Assembly: GCF_030813355.1 (NCBI RefSeq)
Contig: NZ_JAUSUD010000001.1
Span: 310,001 to 374,000 of the forward strand
Length of the DNA: 64,000 nt
Direction: 5' to 3'
From: Metabacillus malikii
GTDB taxonomy: Bacteria; Bacillota; Bacilli; Bacillales; Bacillaceae
A program made the position numbers and the translations under genes. The notes beneath the pieces are model-generated. The model saw only the letters and a list, made by a program, of their open reading frames with translations. It had not been told where the DNA came from and ran no database searches. Numbering within the stretch: the stretch's first letter is position 1; each line of letters starts with the position of its first letter. Shown here piece by piece: positions 25,553 through 34,145 of this stretch.

Positions 25553-26005
25553 ATGAACGATATTCTTCGTGAAATTGGGATGATTGCGAGGGCATTAGAT
25601 TCGATTAGTAATATTGAATTTAAAGAATATGACTTGACGAAGGGTCAGTATTTATACCTTGTACGCATATATGAAAACCCTGGTGTCATACAGGAGAAGT
25701 TGGCTGAGATGATTAAGGTAGACCGGACAACAGCAGCACGTGCAATTAAAAAACTTGAACAGAATGGTTTTATTGAAAAGAGGCATGATGATCATAATCA
25801 GAAAGTAAAAAAGCTATTTCCAACAGAGAAAGGGAAAGCGATTTATCCATTTATTAAAAAGGAACATGACCATTCTAATAAGATTGCTCTTGATGGGTTT
25901 TCACGGGAGGAAATTGATAACCTCTTTCAATCTCTGCAAAGAGTGAGAAGAAATATCGAAGTTGATTGGGAGCTTGTGAAAAAGGGTCATAAACGAAATT
26001 ATTAA
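25553..26005 (+). CDS. MarR-family transcriptional regulator
   Basis: 150 residues after AAGGAG. Winged helix core: LTKGQYLYLVRIYENPGVIQ, EKLAEMIKVDRTTAARAIKK and the wing FIEKRHDDHNQKVKKLFPT. It is 15 bp upstream of the PaiA-like acetyltransferase, so the pair forms an operon preceded by a 15-bp inverted repeat that the protein probably binds. The ligand is unknown; given the neighbour, polyamine or amine stress is a candidate. No Cys in the N-terminal sensing position, unlike OhrR. Confidence 0.9.
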   Translation: MNDILREIGMIARALDSISNIEFKEYDLTKGQYLYLVRIYENPGVIQEKLAEMIKVDRTTAARAIKKLEQNGFIEKRHDDHNQKVKKLFPTEKGKAIYPFIKKEHDHSNKIALDGFSREEIDNLFQSLQRVRRNIEVDWELVKKGHKRNY

Positions 26006-26008
26006 TGA

Positions 26009-26542
<534 letters not shown>

Positions 26543-26572
26543 TATTATTCAGTTTTACCACGGTTTTTTCAT

Positions 26573-26602
26573 AAAAAGGAGCTTATCAAAACTCCTTTTT
26601 AT
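26573..26602 (+). terminator. terminator of the marR-paiA operon
   Basis: AAAAAGGAG pairs with CTCCTTTTT around CTTATCAAAA, ending in T-rich sequence; also usable by the convergent DUF3231 remnant. Confidence 0.85.
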
Positions 26603-26644
26603 TTTATACTCATTAGGGTATTTGTGTTGGAATTCTAGTTATTT

Positions 26645-27654
26645 TTATGATTGTCCTAGCTTCATACGATTTTCTGCTAATGGTGGCTGCTCAAGCCAGT
26701 GATGCTCGATCATGATGTTGACCCATTCATTTCCGATTTTTAAATCTTCCATTATCGAGGTCATGTATTTTGGAGATAGGTCCCGTCTAGGGGAGGTTGC
26801 CCAACCAGTCCCGTAATAAACCATGGCTGATGAGAACAAAAAGCCTATTTGAAACATCCATAACTTATCAGAAAAAGGCGAGAGTGTAGAATCAGTTAAT
26901 TCAGCATCTAGGATTGGTGGACTAGGAAGTTTTTCTGCCAATAGAACTTCAAAAAAGGTTTGAACATGATTTTCTTTCATTTTTACTGCTTTTTGAAAAA
27001 ACTTTTTGACCTTATTTGACTTTGCAACTTGATTGGCTGCAACGACAATTGCCTTAGCAAGGATGCTTTTCTTTAAATTAAAGTATATATCAGTGATTTC
27101 GATACAGCTTAATGCTCTTTTATCTCCAAACCAGCCTGTCAAATAGTGTTTATCATCCTAGTTTGAACGGTCTGGTGGTTGAATCGTCGGTGGACGATAA
27201 TAAATGCCTTTCTGGAGCATGATATCTTTTGTTCTGTTGACTAATTCAGTTGTAGTTTCCAAACAGTTTGTGAAATATTTTCGCACATCTGCTCTCGTAC
27301 TTGTCGTAACTGCTCCTGTATACCCGTGACAACCGTGTAGAGACATAATATTAATGTAATGCAAGCATAAAATATCAGAAAAAAGGCGTGGGGTATTTGG
27401 AGTGTAATCATAATCCTTAAATCCAATTGGAACGGGAAGCCTTCTACTTGGAAGAACTCTTTTATCTTTTCAAGATGATTGTTGCTTAGTGACATTCCGT
27501 ATTCAAATACATTTAGAATAGCAGCATCCTCGATATGTTCCATCATATGCTTATGAAAGCAAATACTCGCCGTTTCATTAACATATTGTGTCCACAGTGC
27601 AGCGATTTCAGCTGAAGTCAATTTAACATTCTGTGCTTGTTGCAGTGTTAACAC
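26645..27654 (-). pseudogene. DUF3231 family gene with one frameshift and one in-frame TAG
   Basis: The joined translation is a DUF3231 protein (two ferritin-like bundles; Bacillus members are linked with sporulation): LTSAEIAALWTQYVNETASI, then EDAAILNVFEYGMSLSNNHL, FFQVEGFPFQLD, a shift near 27420 into YDYTPNTPRLFSDILCLHYI, then LHGCHGYTGAVTTSTRADV, IMLQKGIYYRPPTIQPPDRS, TAG at 27160-27158, and LTGWFGDKRALSCIEITDIY onwards to the normal end. About 335 residues when repaired. Both lesions are single-base events in otherwise well-kept sequence. Confidence 0.8.
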
Positions 27655-27861
27655 CTCACGATTTCCTCATGATTTATTCATATGGTAACCAAGAATTTGA
27701 AATACATTCGAATTCCGTTACTTAAGAAATCTGGTTTTCTAATCAAACTCGAAGCTATAATGATGATGAAAAAGAAGATGAATAATTAACGGATTAATCA
27801 TATAAACTAGCCTTAGTGTTTTCTATAAAACACTACATTTCTAAGTGTGGAGGGAGATACT

Positions 27862-27981
27862 TTGAATATTCTTTTAAGTACCATTATTGGCTTAATTAAA
27901 ATGGGTGTTCAAGTTAATGAGATGTTACAGAGCTTACTCTTAAAGGTACAACAGTTGTTAAGAGTCCCTTCACTAGCATAA
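27862..27981 (+). CDS. 39-residue small protein, unknown
   Basis: TTG 27862 follows GGAGGGAG at six bases. The peptide NILLSTIIGLIKMGVQVNEM then LQSLLLKVQQLLRVPSLA is almost uncharged and amphipathic, with the look of a membrane-active or membrane-peripheral helix. A clean Rho-independent terminator begins 25 bp after the stop. A dyad AGTGTTTTCTATAAAACACT lies just upstream. Ribosome site, frame and terminator together argue for a real short gene, or a small RNA carrying one. Confidence 0.5.
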   Translation: MNILLSTIIGLIKMGVQVNEMLQSLLLKVQQLLRVPSLA

Positions 27982-28005
27982 AGTTCTGTAAAGAATAGAT
28001 GTCAG

Positions 28006-28031
28006 AGGTGAGCAATCGTTGCTCACCTTTT
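28006..28031 (+). terminator. terminator of the 39-residue gene
   Basis: AGGTGAGCAA pairs with TTGCTCACCT around a two-base loop (TCG region), followed by TTTATCTT. Confidence 0.85.
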
Positions 28032-28121
28032 ATCTTATAACAAAATTGTAACACTACAAGGAATCTTTCTTCGTTATAATGTATGAATTGAAAGCTTTTT
28101 ATATAAAGGGAGGAAGAGTGA

Positions 28122-28685
28122 GTGTCCAACATCATAAGACCAAGAAGAATCCTGTTAGATTTAGCGGTTAGTCTAGACGGTTTTATTGAAGGGGAAAATG
28201 GCGAAATTGATTGGTGCATCATGGAGCCTGAGATGGGGTTTCATCATTTTTTAAACCAAATCGATACAATTTTCTATGGAAGAAAAAGCTATGAGTTATG
28301 GGGACAAATTACTCCGGAGGAAAATGATCCTGATAAAGAGCTGCGGGAAAAAATTAACAGTAAAGCCAAATATGTGTTTTCACGACAAAAATATATAGAT
28401 CATCATAACGTCATTTACATAAACGATCACATTCTTGATGAAGTGATGAAAATAAAGAATACGCCTGGTAAAGATATATGGCTTTATGGAGGGGCGAGCT
28501 TAATTACAGATTTTGTTAAATTAGGACTTGTTGATGAATTTAGATTATCCGTCCACCCTGTTATTTTAGGTAAAGGAAAGCCATTATTTACGGATTTAGA
28601 CGACAGATTAAATTTGAATCTAGTTGAGACGAAGAAGTATTCTTCGGGCGTTGTGCAATTAATCTATCACGTAAAAGGGGATTGA
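28122..28685 (+). CDS. dihydrofolate reductase/RibD C-terminal-like protein
   Basis: 187 residues, GTG start after GGGAGGAAG. RibD_C/DHFR-like core: RRILLDLAVSLDGFIEGENG at the start, TIFYGRKSYELWG, YVFSRQ, KDIWLYGGASLITDFVKLGL and LSVHPVILGKGKPLF. Proteins of this type (YyaP/YwjB class) bind NADPH but a physiological substrate is not established. Single-gene unit with a stem-loop after it. Confidence 0.85.
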   Translation: MSNIIRPRRILLDLAVSLDGFIEGENGEIDWCIMEPEMGFHHFLNQIDTIFYGRKSYELWGQITPEENDPDKELREKINSKAKYVFSRQKYIDHHNVIYINDHILDEVMKIKNTPGKDIWLYGGASLITDFVKLGLVDEFRLSVHPVILGKGKPLFTDLDDRLNLNLVETKKYSSGVVQLIYHVKGD

Positions 28686-28696
28686 TTTTTTTATAA

Positions 28697-28727
28697 CCCC
28701 AGTAAATGTGCCGATTATTTACTGGGG
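28697..28727. terminator. stem-loop between convergent genes
   Basis: CCCCAGTAAAT pairs perfectly with ATTTACTGGGG. There is a T/A-rich stretch on the left (TTTTTTATAA complement) serving the minus-strand glycosyltransferase, but no T run on the right. Confidence 0.6.
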
Positions 28728-28763
28728 TCGTTAGTATAGGGAATGAGTACTACCGTTATCTCA

Positions 28764-30335
28764 TTAAGCAGTAACTTTTCCACGTAATGTCCAAATTTGA
28801 TAAAACATATGTGCACTCGCGATAATGGTTAGAATCGTTAATGTAACCCAGCCCGTCATTAAATAAGGCTGTAAAGCAGCTTGAACGGGTTCACTCGTTA
28901 AATAGTCTCGATGATCTATACATAGGTAGACAACACCTGAGATGGCTAGGATTATCACGATAATCCCTTGTATGAGTTTGCTTTGGGTTTTACCTCTTTC
29001 GGCATTGTATTGATTAGCCCAACCGTCTTTTTTATTTGCTGACAGCTTGCCGAGCCATACTTGTGAGAAGGTTATCAAGTTGGCCCATAAGTAGAGTTCG
29101 GGACTAATCAGCAGTGCAGCAAGGATGACATCAATTGGGCGATGCATTGGTGTTTTAATCGCGAGTATTGTATTTAATACAGATGCTAAGGCGATCGGTG
29201 TGAGCCAAAACCATGACCAGTAAAATTGATCTGTCGCAAAAGCAAGGGCCAGTAATACGATAAATAGCACACGTGTAATCAAGTCCATGAATGTTTTTAG
29301 CTCAGAACGCCAGATTTTGCCGATATGTCTAGTCTTGACGCCGATGTCATTATTTGTTAATAGCTCGACTGTTCCTGACTTCCATTTGTTACGTTGTTGT
29401 CTGAAAGTATGATACGACCGCATCGCATCAACAAAACAGCGTGCATCAGGGCTGATTAATGTTTTCCAGCTTGATTTTTGCAATTGCCACGTTAGCAGCA
29501 TATCCTCCACATCACTATCATTTTGCCATGGTCCGTCAAGTTTATTTTCGTTGACAATGTCTTGCAATGCTTCAGGACGGAACAATGTCGCTTGACCACC
29601 AAGTACATATGTACTTCCGCCATGGTATTGAAGGTTTAACAACCAGCTTGCCATGTCTTGCTTTTGTTGATGGGTCCACCATCTGGTAATCGGACCACCA
29701 TATTCGCCACTTGAAATTTTTTCCTCATAATGTACATCGTCTTTTGAAAGCAAGCTCTTTTTCTTTGGCATTCGCATCGTATATTTCGCCATGACACCGC
29801 CAATATTCCGTGCACTGCTTAAACCTTCCCATAAAGATTTTAGCGCACCAGGTGCTAAACGGCTATCGGCATCCATGCCAAGGATGGCCTTGACAGATTT
29901 TTGGTAAAGATGCTGATAAATAGATAGTTGCCGATCATATAAATCTAGTACATCACCATAAATATACTTCCAGCCGTGGTTTAATGCCCCAACTTTACGA
30001 AGCTTATTGTTTTCTGTCGTTAATACCTTAACGTTTAATTGAAATTCTTCTGCCGCCAGCATTGCCTTTTCTTCGGTTCGGTCGGTACAATTATCAGCAA
30101 CTACAATGATATCTAGGTCTAAGTTTTTCGGTAATGATTGATCGGCTAGCCCTGCTAGGCAATCTCGGATTGATTTTTCTTCATTGTGCGCGGGGATAAT
30201 CGCGACAATTCGAGGCTTCATATACGTGTGCTTCACACCAGGTACTTGGAAGATGTTATCACGATTAAGTTCCATTTGTAAGGTATCATAAATCCTATTC
30301 GTAGTTTCAGGTACATCCATTATGATTCTACTCAT
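28764..30335 (-). CDS. membrane glycosyltransferase family 2
   Basis: About 523 residues from ATG 30335-30333 (GGAG nine bases upstream); an in-frame TTG at 30350 is an alternative. Processive GT2 features: PRIVAIIPAHNEEKSIRDCL, donor-site VVADNCTDRT, metal-binding DADS in ILGMDADSRLAPGAL, acceptor motif NDSDVEDMLLTW and the HAS/BcsA-type QQRNKWKSG near residue 320. Four to five C-terminal spans follow, forming a likely export channel. Polymer product unknown. Not part of an operon here. Confidence 0.85.
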   Translation of the reverse strand: MSRIIMDVPETTNRIYDTLQMELNRDNIFQVPGVKHTYMKPRIVAIIPAHNEEKSIRDCLAGLADQSLPKNLDLDIIVVADNCTDRTEEKAMLAAEEFQLNVKVLTTENNKLRKVGALNHGWKYIYGDVLDLYDRQLSIYQHLYQKSVKAILGMDADSRLAPGALKSLWEGLSSARNIGGVMAKYTMRMPKKKSLLSKDDVHYEEKISSGEYGGPITRWWTHQQKQDMASWLLNLQYHGGSTYVLGGQATLFRPEALQDIVNENKLDGPWQNDSDVEDMLLTWQLQKSSWKTLISPDARCFVDAMRSYHTFRQQRNKWKSGTVELLTNNDIGVKTRHIGKIWRSELKTFMDLITRVLFIVLLALAFATDQFYWSWFWLTPIALASVLNTILAIKTPMHRPIDVILAALLISPELYLWANLITFSQVWLGKLSANKKDGWANQYNAERGKTQSKLIQGIIVIILAISGVVYLCIDHRDYLTSEPVQAALQPYLMTGWVTLTILTIIASAHMFYQIWTLRGKVTA

Positions 30336-30514
30336 CCAACTTAACTCCAATCTTTTTATATTTTTTTATTTTTTAAGCAAGGATTTCGTTCAAAGAACAC
30401 ATTTGTTCTTTTTTGAGAACTTGTTTTCAAAAAAAACCGATACTTCTTTTATTCTATGTTGTTCGCTTCAACATTATGTCTTTATACTAGAGCAACTTCA
30501 TTCGTCCAATTTTA

Positions 30515-30536
30515 CTCACCCCGCGGAAAGTGAGTA
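30515..30536. repeat. fragment of the GC-rich dispersed repeat core
   Basis: CTCACCCCGCGGAAAGTGAG matches the ACCCACCCCGCGGAAAGCGAG portion of the 276-bp element core but here is almost a perfect palindrome on its own, with none of the rest of the element. Probably a decayed remnant. The 300 bases from here to jetD show nothing else that I recognise. Confidence 0.5.
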
Positions 30537-30838
30537 ACCGTTATTGAATTCAGTTCATAAAAAATCTATCGTTCTTTATATAGAACATTTATAGCTATAA
30601 ATTACCTGACAAGTGAAATGTTTTCAACACCTTTTTACAAAGTTCGTGCAATTTGGGTCGAGAGCCCTATTTTTGGATGCGCAATTCGACAGAGGGGTGT
30701 TCATAAATAAACATTGTTTCATGAATAGATTTGTAGAAAATCCATTTACCAAGAATGACCGAACTAGTTTATAATAATAGGAGAGCTAGTAGGATGGTCT
30801 CCTACATAATTGATGATAAGTAGGTGAGGACAATCGAT

Positions 30839-31897
30839 ATGATTGAAACGAGGGTACGCGGCTTTATAGCCGATATTCAACACCCGAAGCAAAAGAAAAA
30901 AATTAATGTAAATGATCTCGAGCTGCAATTACGGAAGCTTACGGAAGATTACTTCGAAATGGACGGATATACGTTGTTTTACAATGCAATGGAAGCATTG
31001 CAAGCAGAAGGTATGGTCATTCCGATATTAAATAATCAATATAACGGAAGAACGCCAACATTACCGCTTTATTTCTGGGTTGATCGTAAGATAGAGCAAT
31101 CAACGTGGGATCGGCTTGAAATGATGAAGCTAGCAGACCAATTCGATTTCTCCTATTATGAGCGACATCCAGAATGGCAAACGGAGCAAGAATGGTTGCG
31201 GATTAAAAATGTTTATACATTTCTTCAAACTAGTGATGAACGAGAAATGGTCTCTGTCGAAGAACGCTGTTTAGAATTGTTCGGACATGAGAAATTTTTA
31301 CTAGATAGCAAGATGTTTCCTGAGGGACTAGCGTTTTTATCGAGAATTGGTGTAACAGAGGAACAACTGAAAATGGAGCACTATGGTGAGCCGTTTGTGT
31401 TTTGGTTGAAGCAAGGGAAAGAAATCGCCGATATTCAGCGTGTATTGATTGTTGAAAATCTATCATTTTTTCATACAGCAATAAAGTTAGTAGAATTAGA
31501 TATGCTAGATTATGAGCCTGAACTAATTATTTATGGTGAAGGAGCAAAAATTGAACGAAGCTTTTCGTTTTTCTTCAACATGTTTCCGCCTAAATCCTAC
31601 CTAATTTATTATTGTGGTGATCTTGATGCCTCAGGTTATGGAATCCTCATTCGACTAATCGAAAAATACCCAGATTGCTGTATTCAGCCAGCATTAAAAA
31701 TTTATCGGAAAATGCTAGATTGTCTTGATAGGCAAAATGATCAGAAAGCAGGACAGACTGAAAACCCAAGCTATCGTGATCATTTTTTTAGGTGGTTTAC
31801 GGAAGAGGAACAGGAATTACTAAATCAATTATGGCAAAATAACAAACGGATTCCCCAAGAAGTGCTGACAATTGAAACATGGAGGAGATGGATGTGA
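30839..31897 (+). CDS. jetD: Wadjet system nuclease subunit JetD
   Basis: About 352 residues from ATG 30839, eight bases after GGTGAGGA; a GTG at 30824 is in frame. The C-terminal half is a Toprim/topoisomerase VI-A-like nuclease domain: catalytic Glu in LIVENLSFFHTAIKL near 205 and the DxD pair in YYCGDLDASGYGILIR near 260. The N-terminal half is the DUF3322-like arm (ELQLRKLTEDYFEMDGYTLF). In Wadjet, JetD cleaves small closed circular DNA after JetABC extrudes it. First gene of a four-gene operon; its TGA overlaps the jetA GTG. Confidence 0.9.
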   Translation: MIETRVRGFIADIQHPKQKKKINVNDLELQLRKLTEDYFEMDGYTLFYNAMEALQAEGMVIPILNNQYNGRTPTLPLYFWVDRKIEQSTWDRLEMMKLADQFDFSYYERHPEWQTEQEWLRIKNVYTFLQTSDEREMVSVEERCLELFGHEKFLLDSKMFPEGLAFLSRIGVTEEQLKMEHYGEPFVFWLKQGKEIADIQRVLIVENLSFFHTAIKLVELDMLDYEPELIIYGEGAKIERSFSFFFNMFPPKSYLIYYCGDLDASGYGILIRLIEKYPDCCIQPALKIYRKMLDCLDRQNDQKAGQTENPSYRDHFFRWFTEEEQELLNQLWQNNKRIPQEVLTIETWRRWM

Positions 31898-33402
31898 ACG
31901 AATCATGGGAAGGGTTTGCCGAGCGGATGCAGCGGTTGAATCCTCTATTTGCACTTGGACGTGGGATGGAGGTTGGTGAAATCAAGCCGCATCTCCAAAC
32001 GATTCTCATGCAGGTGCTTCTTGCGATTTTTTACCGCGAATTAAATGATGATGCCAACAGGAGGAAATCAGATATAAAGTATATTGTCGATGATTGCATA
32101 AAGCAAATGAAGCTGCTAGCAGATGAACGGCAAATTGACCGGATTACGAGCGGGCTTTTATATCAAGGAAAGGAAGAGCTGAGCCAGCCGTTTGAAGCAT
32201 TGTATTATGATGAACTTAGACAAGCATGGGATACGCAAGTGTTTCGCTACGTGACGATGGATGAATTGTATACGAACTTAGAAATGGGCGGTGCAATTAT
32301 TTATAAATTGACTGATGTCGCCCAGGAAATGATTTTCATGAGTCGGGAAATGGCCGAGGAATTTTCGATTACGATTGAGCAGCTTTACAGCATGCAGTTG
32401 ATTAAAAATGGTAACTTCCGTAAGGCGACGAGAAATCTTGACCATCTCATTTCCCGAGTGAACCGGCTGATGGCAAATGAATTTTCATTTCAAAAGGAAA
32501 TGATGAACAACCCGAAAATTTTGTTAGCTGAAGAGGAAATGCAAAGAGCGGATAATCGTGTTGAAATTGAAAACCAGTTTGAGGAAGAAAAAAATCATTT
32601 TCGAACGATTACAAGCATGATTGAAAAAACGAAACGTCGAAATGAAGCAGATGATTTTATTCAAAAGGAACTCATAATCCTCCAAGAAAAAATTAGCCAT
32701 ACACGGCAGCTCCATGATCGCTTCGCAAAGCTAGTCATTCAAAATATTTCCTACGAGATGAAATTAAAAGCAGAAAACCCATCCTTATTTTGGGAAAATA
32801 GTCTCGTTTCTTTTCGCGAGCATTTTTATGAAAATTGGCTCCTTAAAGAAGGGGTGAAACAATTTACTCAGCTTGAAACAGTGTTAAGTCCATTGTTTTC
32901 ACCGAAAAACGAATTTATCTTGCCGCTTGACTGGATTTGGGGTGAGCAGGAATTCGATGAGGACATGCAGCAGACTCCGGTTATTGAAGAGGAAGCCGAG
33001 GCTGAGGTGCCAACACCGCGTGTTACAAATTGGGAATCAGTCGTGAAAGCTTGGAGCTATGTGTTTCAATATTTACAAACGTATAAACAATTTTCATTAG
33101 CCGACTTAGCTGATCTACCAGTTGAAATCCAAGATTTGTGGTTTGAAGAATCAGAAACAATTGACCTATGGATGATGTTTGATAAAAAACCGTTAAAAAT
33201 CCAGGTTCTTCATCGGAAGGAAGAAACGTTAAGTGATGAACGGGAAATTTTGCTTTATAAGCTAATGAAGGAATATCCGCAATTTCAAATATTTGAAGGC
33301 TCAAACATTTTTACGGAGTTTGACCATCGTGCCAAGCCACTTAGATGGCAGCGGATGAAAATGACCCCATTTAAAATTTGTATAAAGGAAGAGATACGAT
33401 GA
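31894..33402 (+). CDS. jetA: Wadjet system subunit JetA (kleisin-like)
   Basis: About 502 residues from GTG 31894 (GGAGGAG six bases upstream, GTGA overlap with jetD); an ATG at 31879 or 31888 would overlap the ribosome site. Matches the JetA family (DUF5716-like): start ESWEGFAERMQRLNPLFALGRGM (trimmed: LNPLFALGRGMEVGEIKPHL), helical body with EMAEEFSITIEQLYSMQLIK and a coiled coil around FEEEKNHFRTITSMIEKTKR. It is the MukF-like kleisin that bridges the two JetC heads. Confidence 0.85.
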   Translation: MNESWEGFAERMQRLNPLFALGRGMEVGEIKPHLQTILMQVLLAIFYRELNDDANRRKSDIKYIVDDCIKQMKLLADERQIDRITSGLLYQGKEELSQPFEALYYDELRQAWDTQVFRYVTMDELYTNLEMGGAIIYKLTDVAQEMIFMSREMAEEFSITIEQLYSMQLIKNGNFRKATRNLDHLISRVNRLMANEFSFQKEMMNNPKILLAEEEMQRADNRVEIENQFEEEKNHFRTITSMIEKTKRRNEADDFIQKELIILQEKISHTRQLHDRFAKLVIQNISYEMKLKAENPSLFWENSLVSFREHFYENWLLKEGVKQFTQLETVLSPLFSPKNEFILPLDWIWGEQEFDEDMQQTPVIEEEAEAEVPTPRVTNWESVVKAWSYVFQYLQTYKQFSLADLADLPVEIQDLWFEESETIDLWMMFDKKPLKIQVLHRKEETLSDEREILLYKLMKEYPQFQIFEGSNIFTEFDHRAKPLRWQRMKMTPFKICIKEEIR

Positions 33403-34145
33403 ATCCAGAAACGATTAAAAAGGCTTCAGCAGTCTACTTCTCATTATTGAAGGAAAAAGTGATCGATGAAAATAGTGAACATTTTAAAAACTACTTTGAG
33501 CCTGAAGTCAGACAAACGGTTCTGTTAATGGCTGATGAGTCAGGTACATACATTATCGAAGCACCGAAACGGATTCACTTAGTTGTCCAGCCAACAGGCT
33601 CTGTGTTTGCGACGAATTTTACGCATATGAAGGATAAACACAAGCAGATTGAAACGAAGAAGCATTTTCATTTAATGAGTATCATCATAATGGCGTTCTT
33701 AGCAGCAATCGACCAAAACCAAGCAGCTAAAATCAGGACGAAGCGTGAAGGGATTAGCTTCTACGCATTAGAGCGTCAAGTGAACGACCTAATTATGAAT
33801 TGGGATAGCCTGTTAAAAGCAAAGCCAGACTTCGGTGCAGAAGAGCGGATTGATATGAAGGATGTCGTGACAACGTGGAAGTTTATGGAGGTTGACACAG
33901 AAGACTATGGTTTGAAAAAGGCAACGCGCAGAACACGAATTGGCTTAATTGCAAGCTCGATGCGTCTTTTAGAAACAGAAGGACTTATTGTCATATTAGA
34001 CCGTGATGACCTGCCAAAGGTAATTCCGAAGCAGGAATTATTTGAGCGGATTGACTATTTATATCATGACTATGACCGTTATGAAATGTTTAAGAAATTG
34101 ATGACGAAAGAGGAGGATGAGCATGCCGAAAATCCATCGCATTAG
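33399..34145 (+). CDS. jetB: Wadjet system subunit JetB (DUF6063-like)
   Basis: 248 residues from ATG 33399, which overlaps the jetA TGA as ATGA. MukE-like winged-helix protein: ETIKKASAVYFSLLKEKVID, then TYIIEAPKRIHLVVQPTG, and a C-terminal wHTH ending ELFERIDYLYHDYDRYEMF. JetB (KITE-type) binds the kleisin JetA. The end overlaps jetC by 23 bp, implying coupled translation. Confidence 0.85.
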   Translation: MNPETIKKASAVYFSLLKEKVIDENSEHFKNYFEPEVRQTVLLMADESGTYIIEAPKRIHLVVQPTGSVFATNFTHMKDKHKQIETKKHFHLMSIIIMAFLAAIDQNQAAKIRTKREGISFYALERQVNDLIMNWDSLLKAKPDFGAEERIDMKDVVTTWKFMEVDTEDYGLKKATRRTRIGLIASSMRLLETEGLIVILDRDDLPKVIPKQELFERIDYLYHDYDRYEMFKKLMTKEEDEHAENPSH

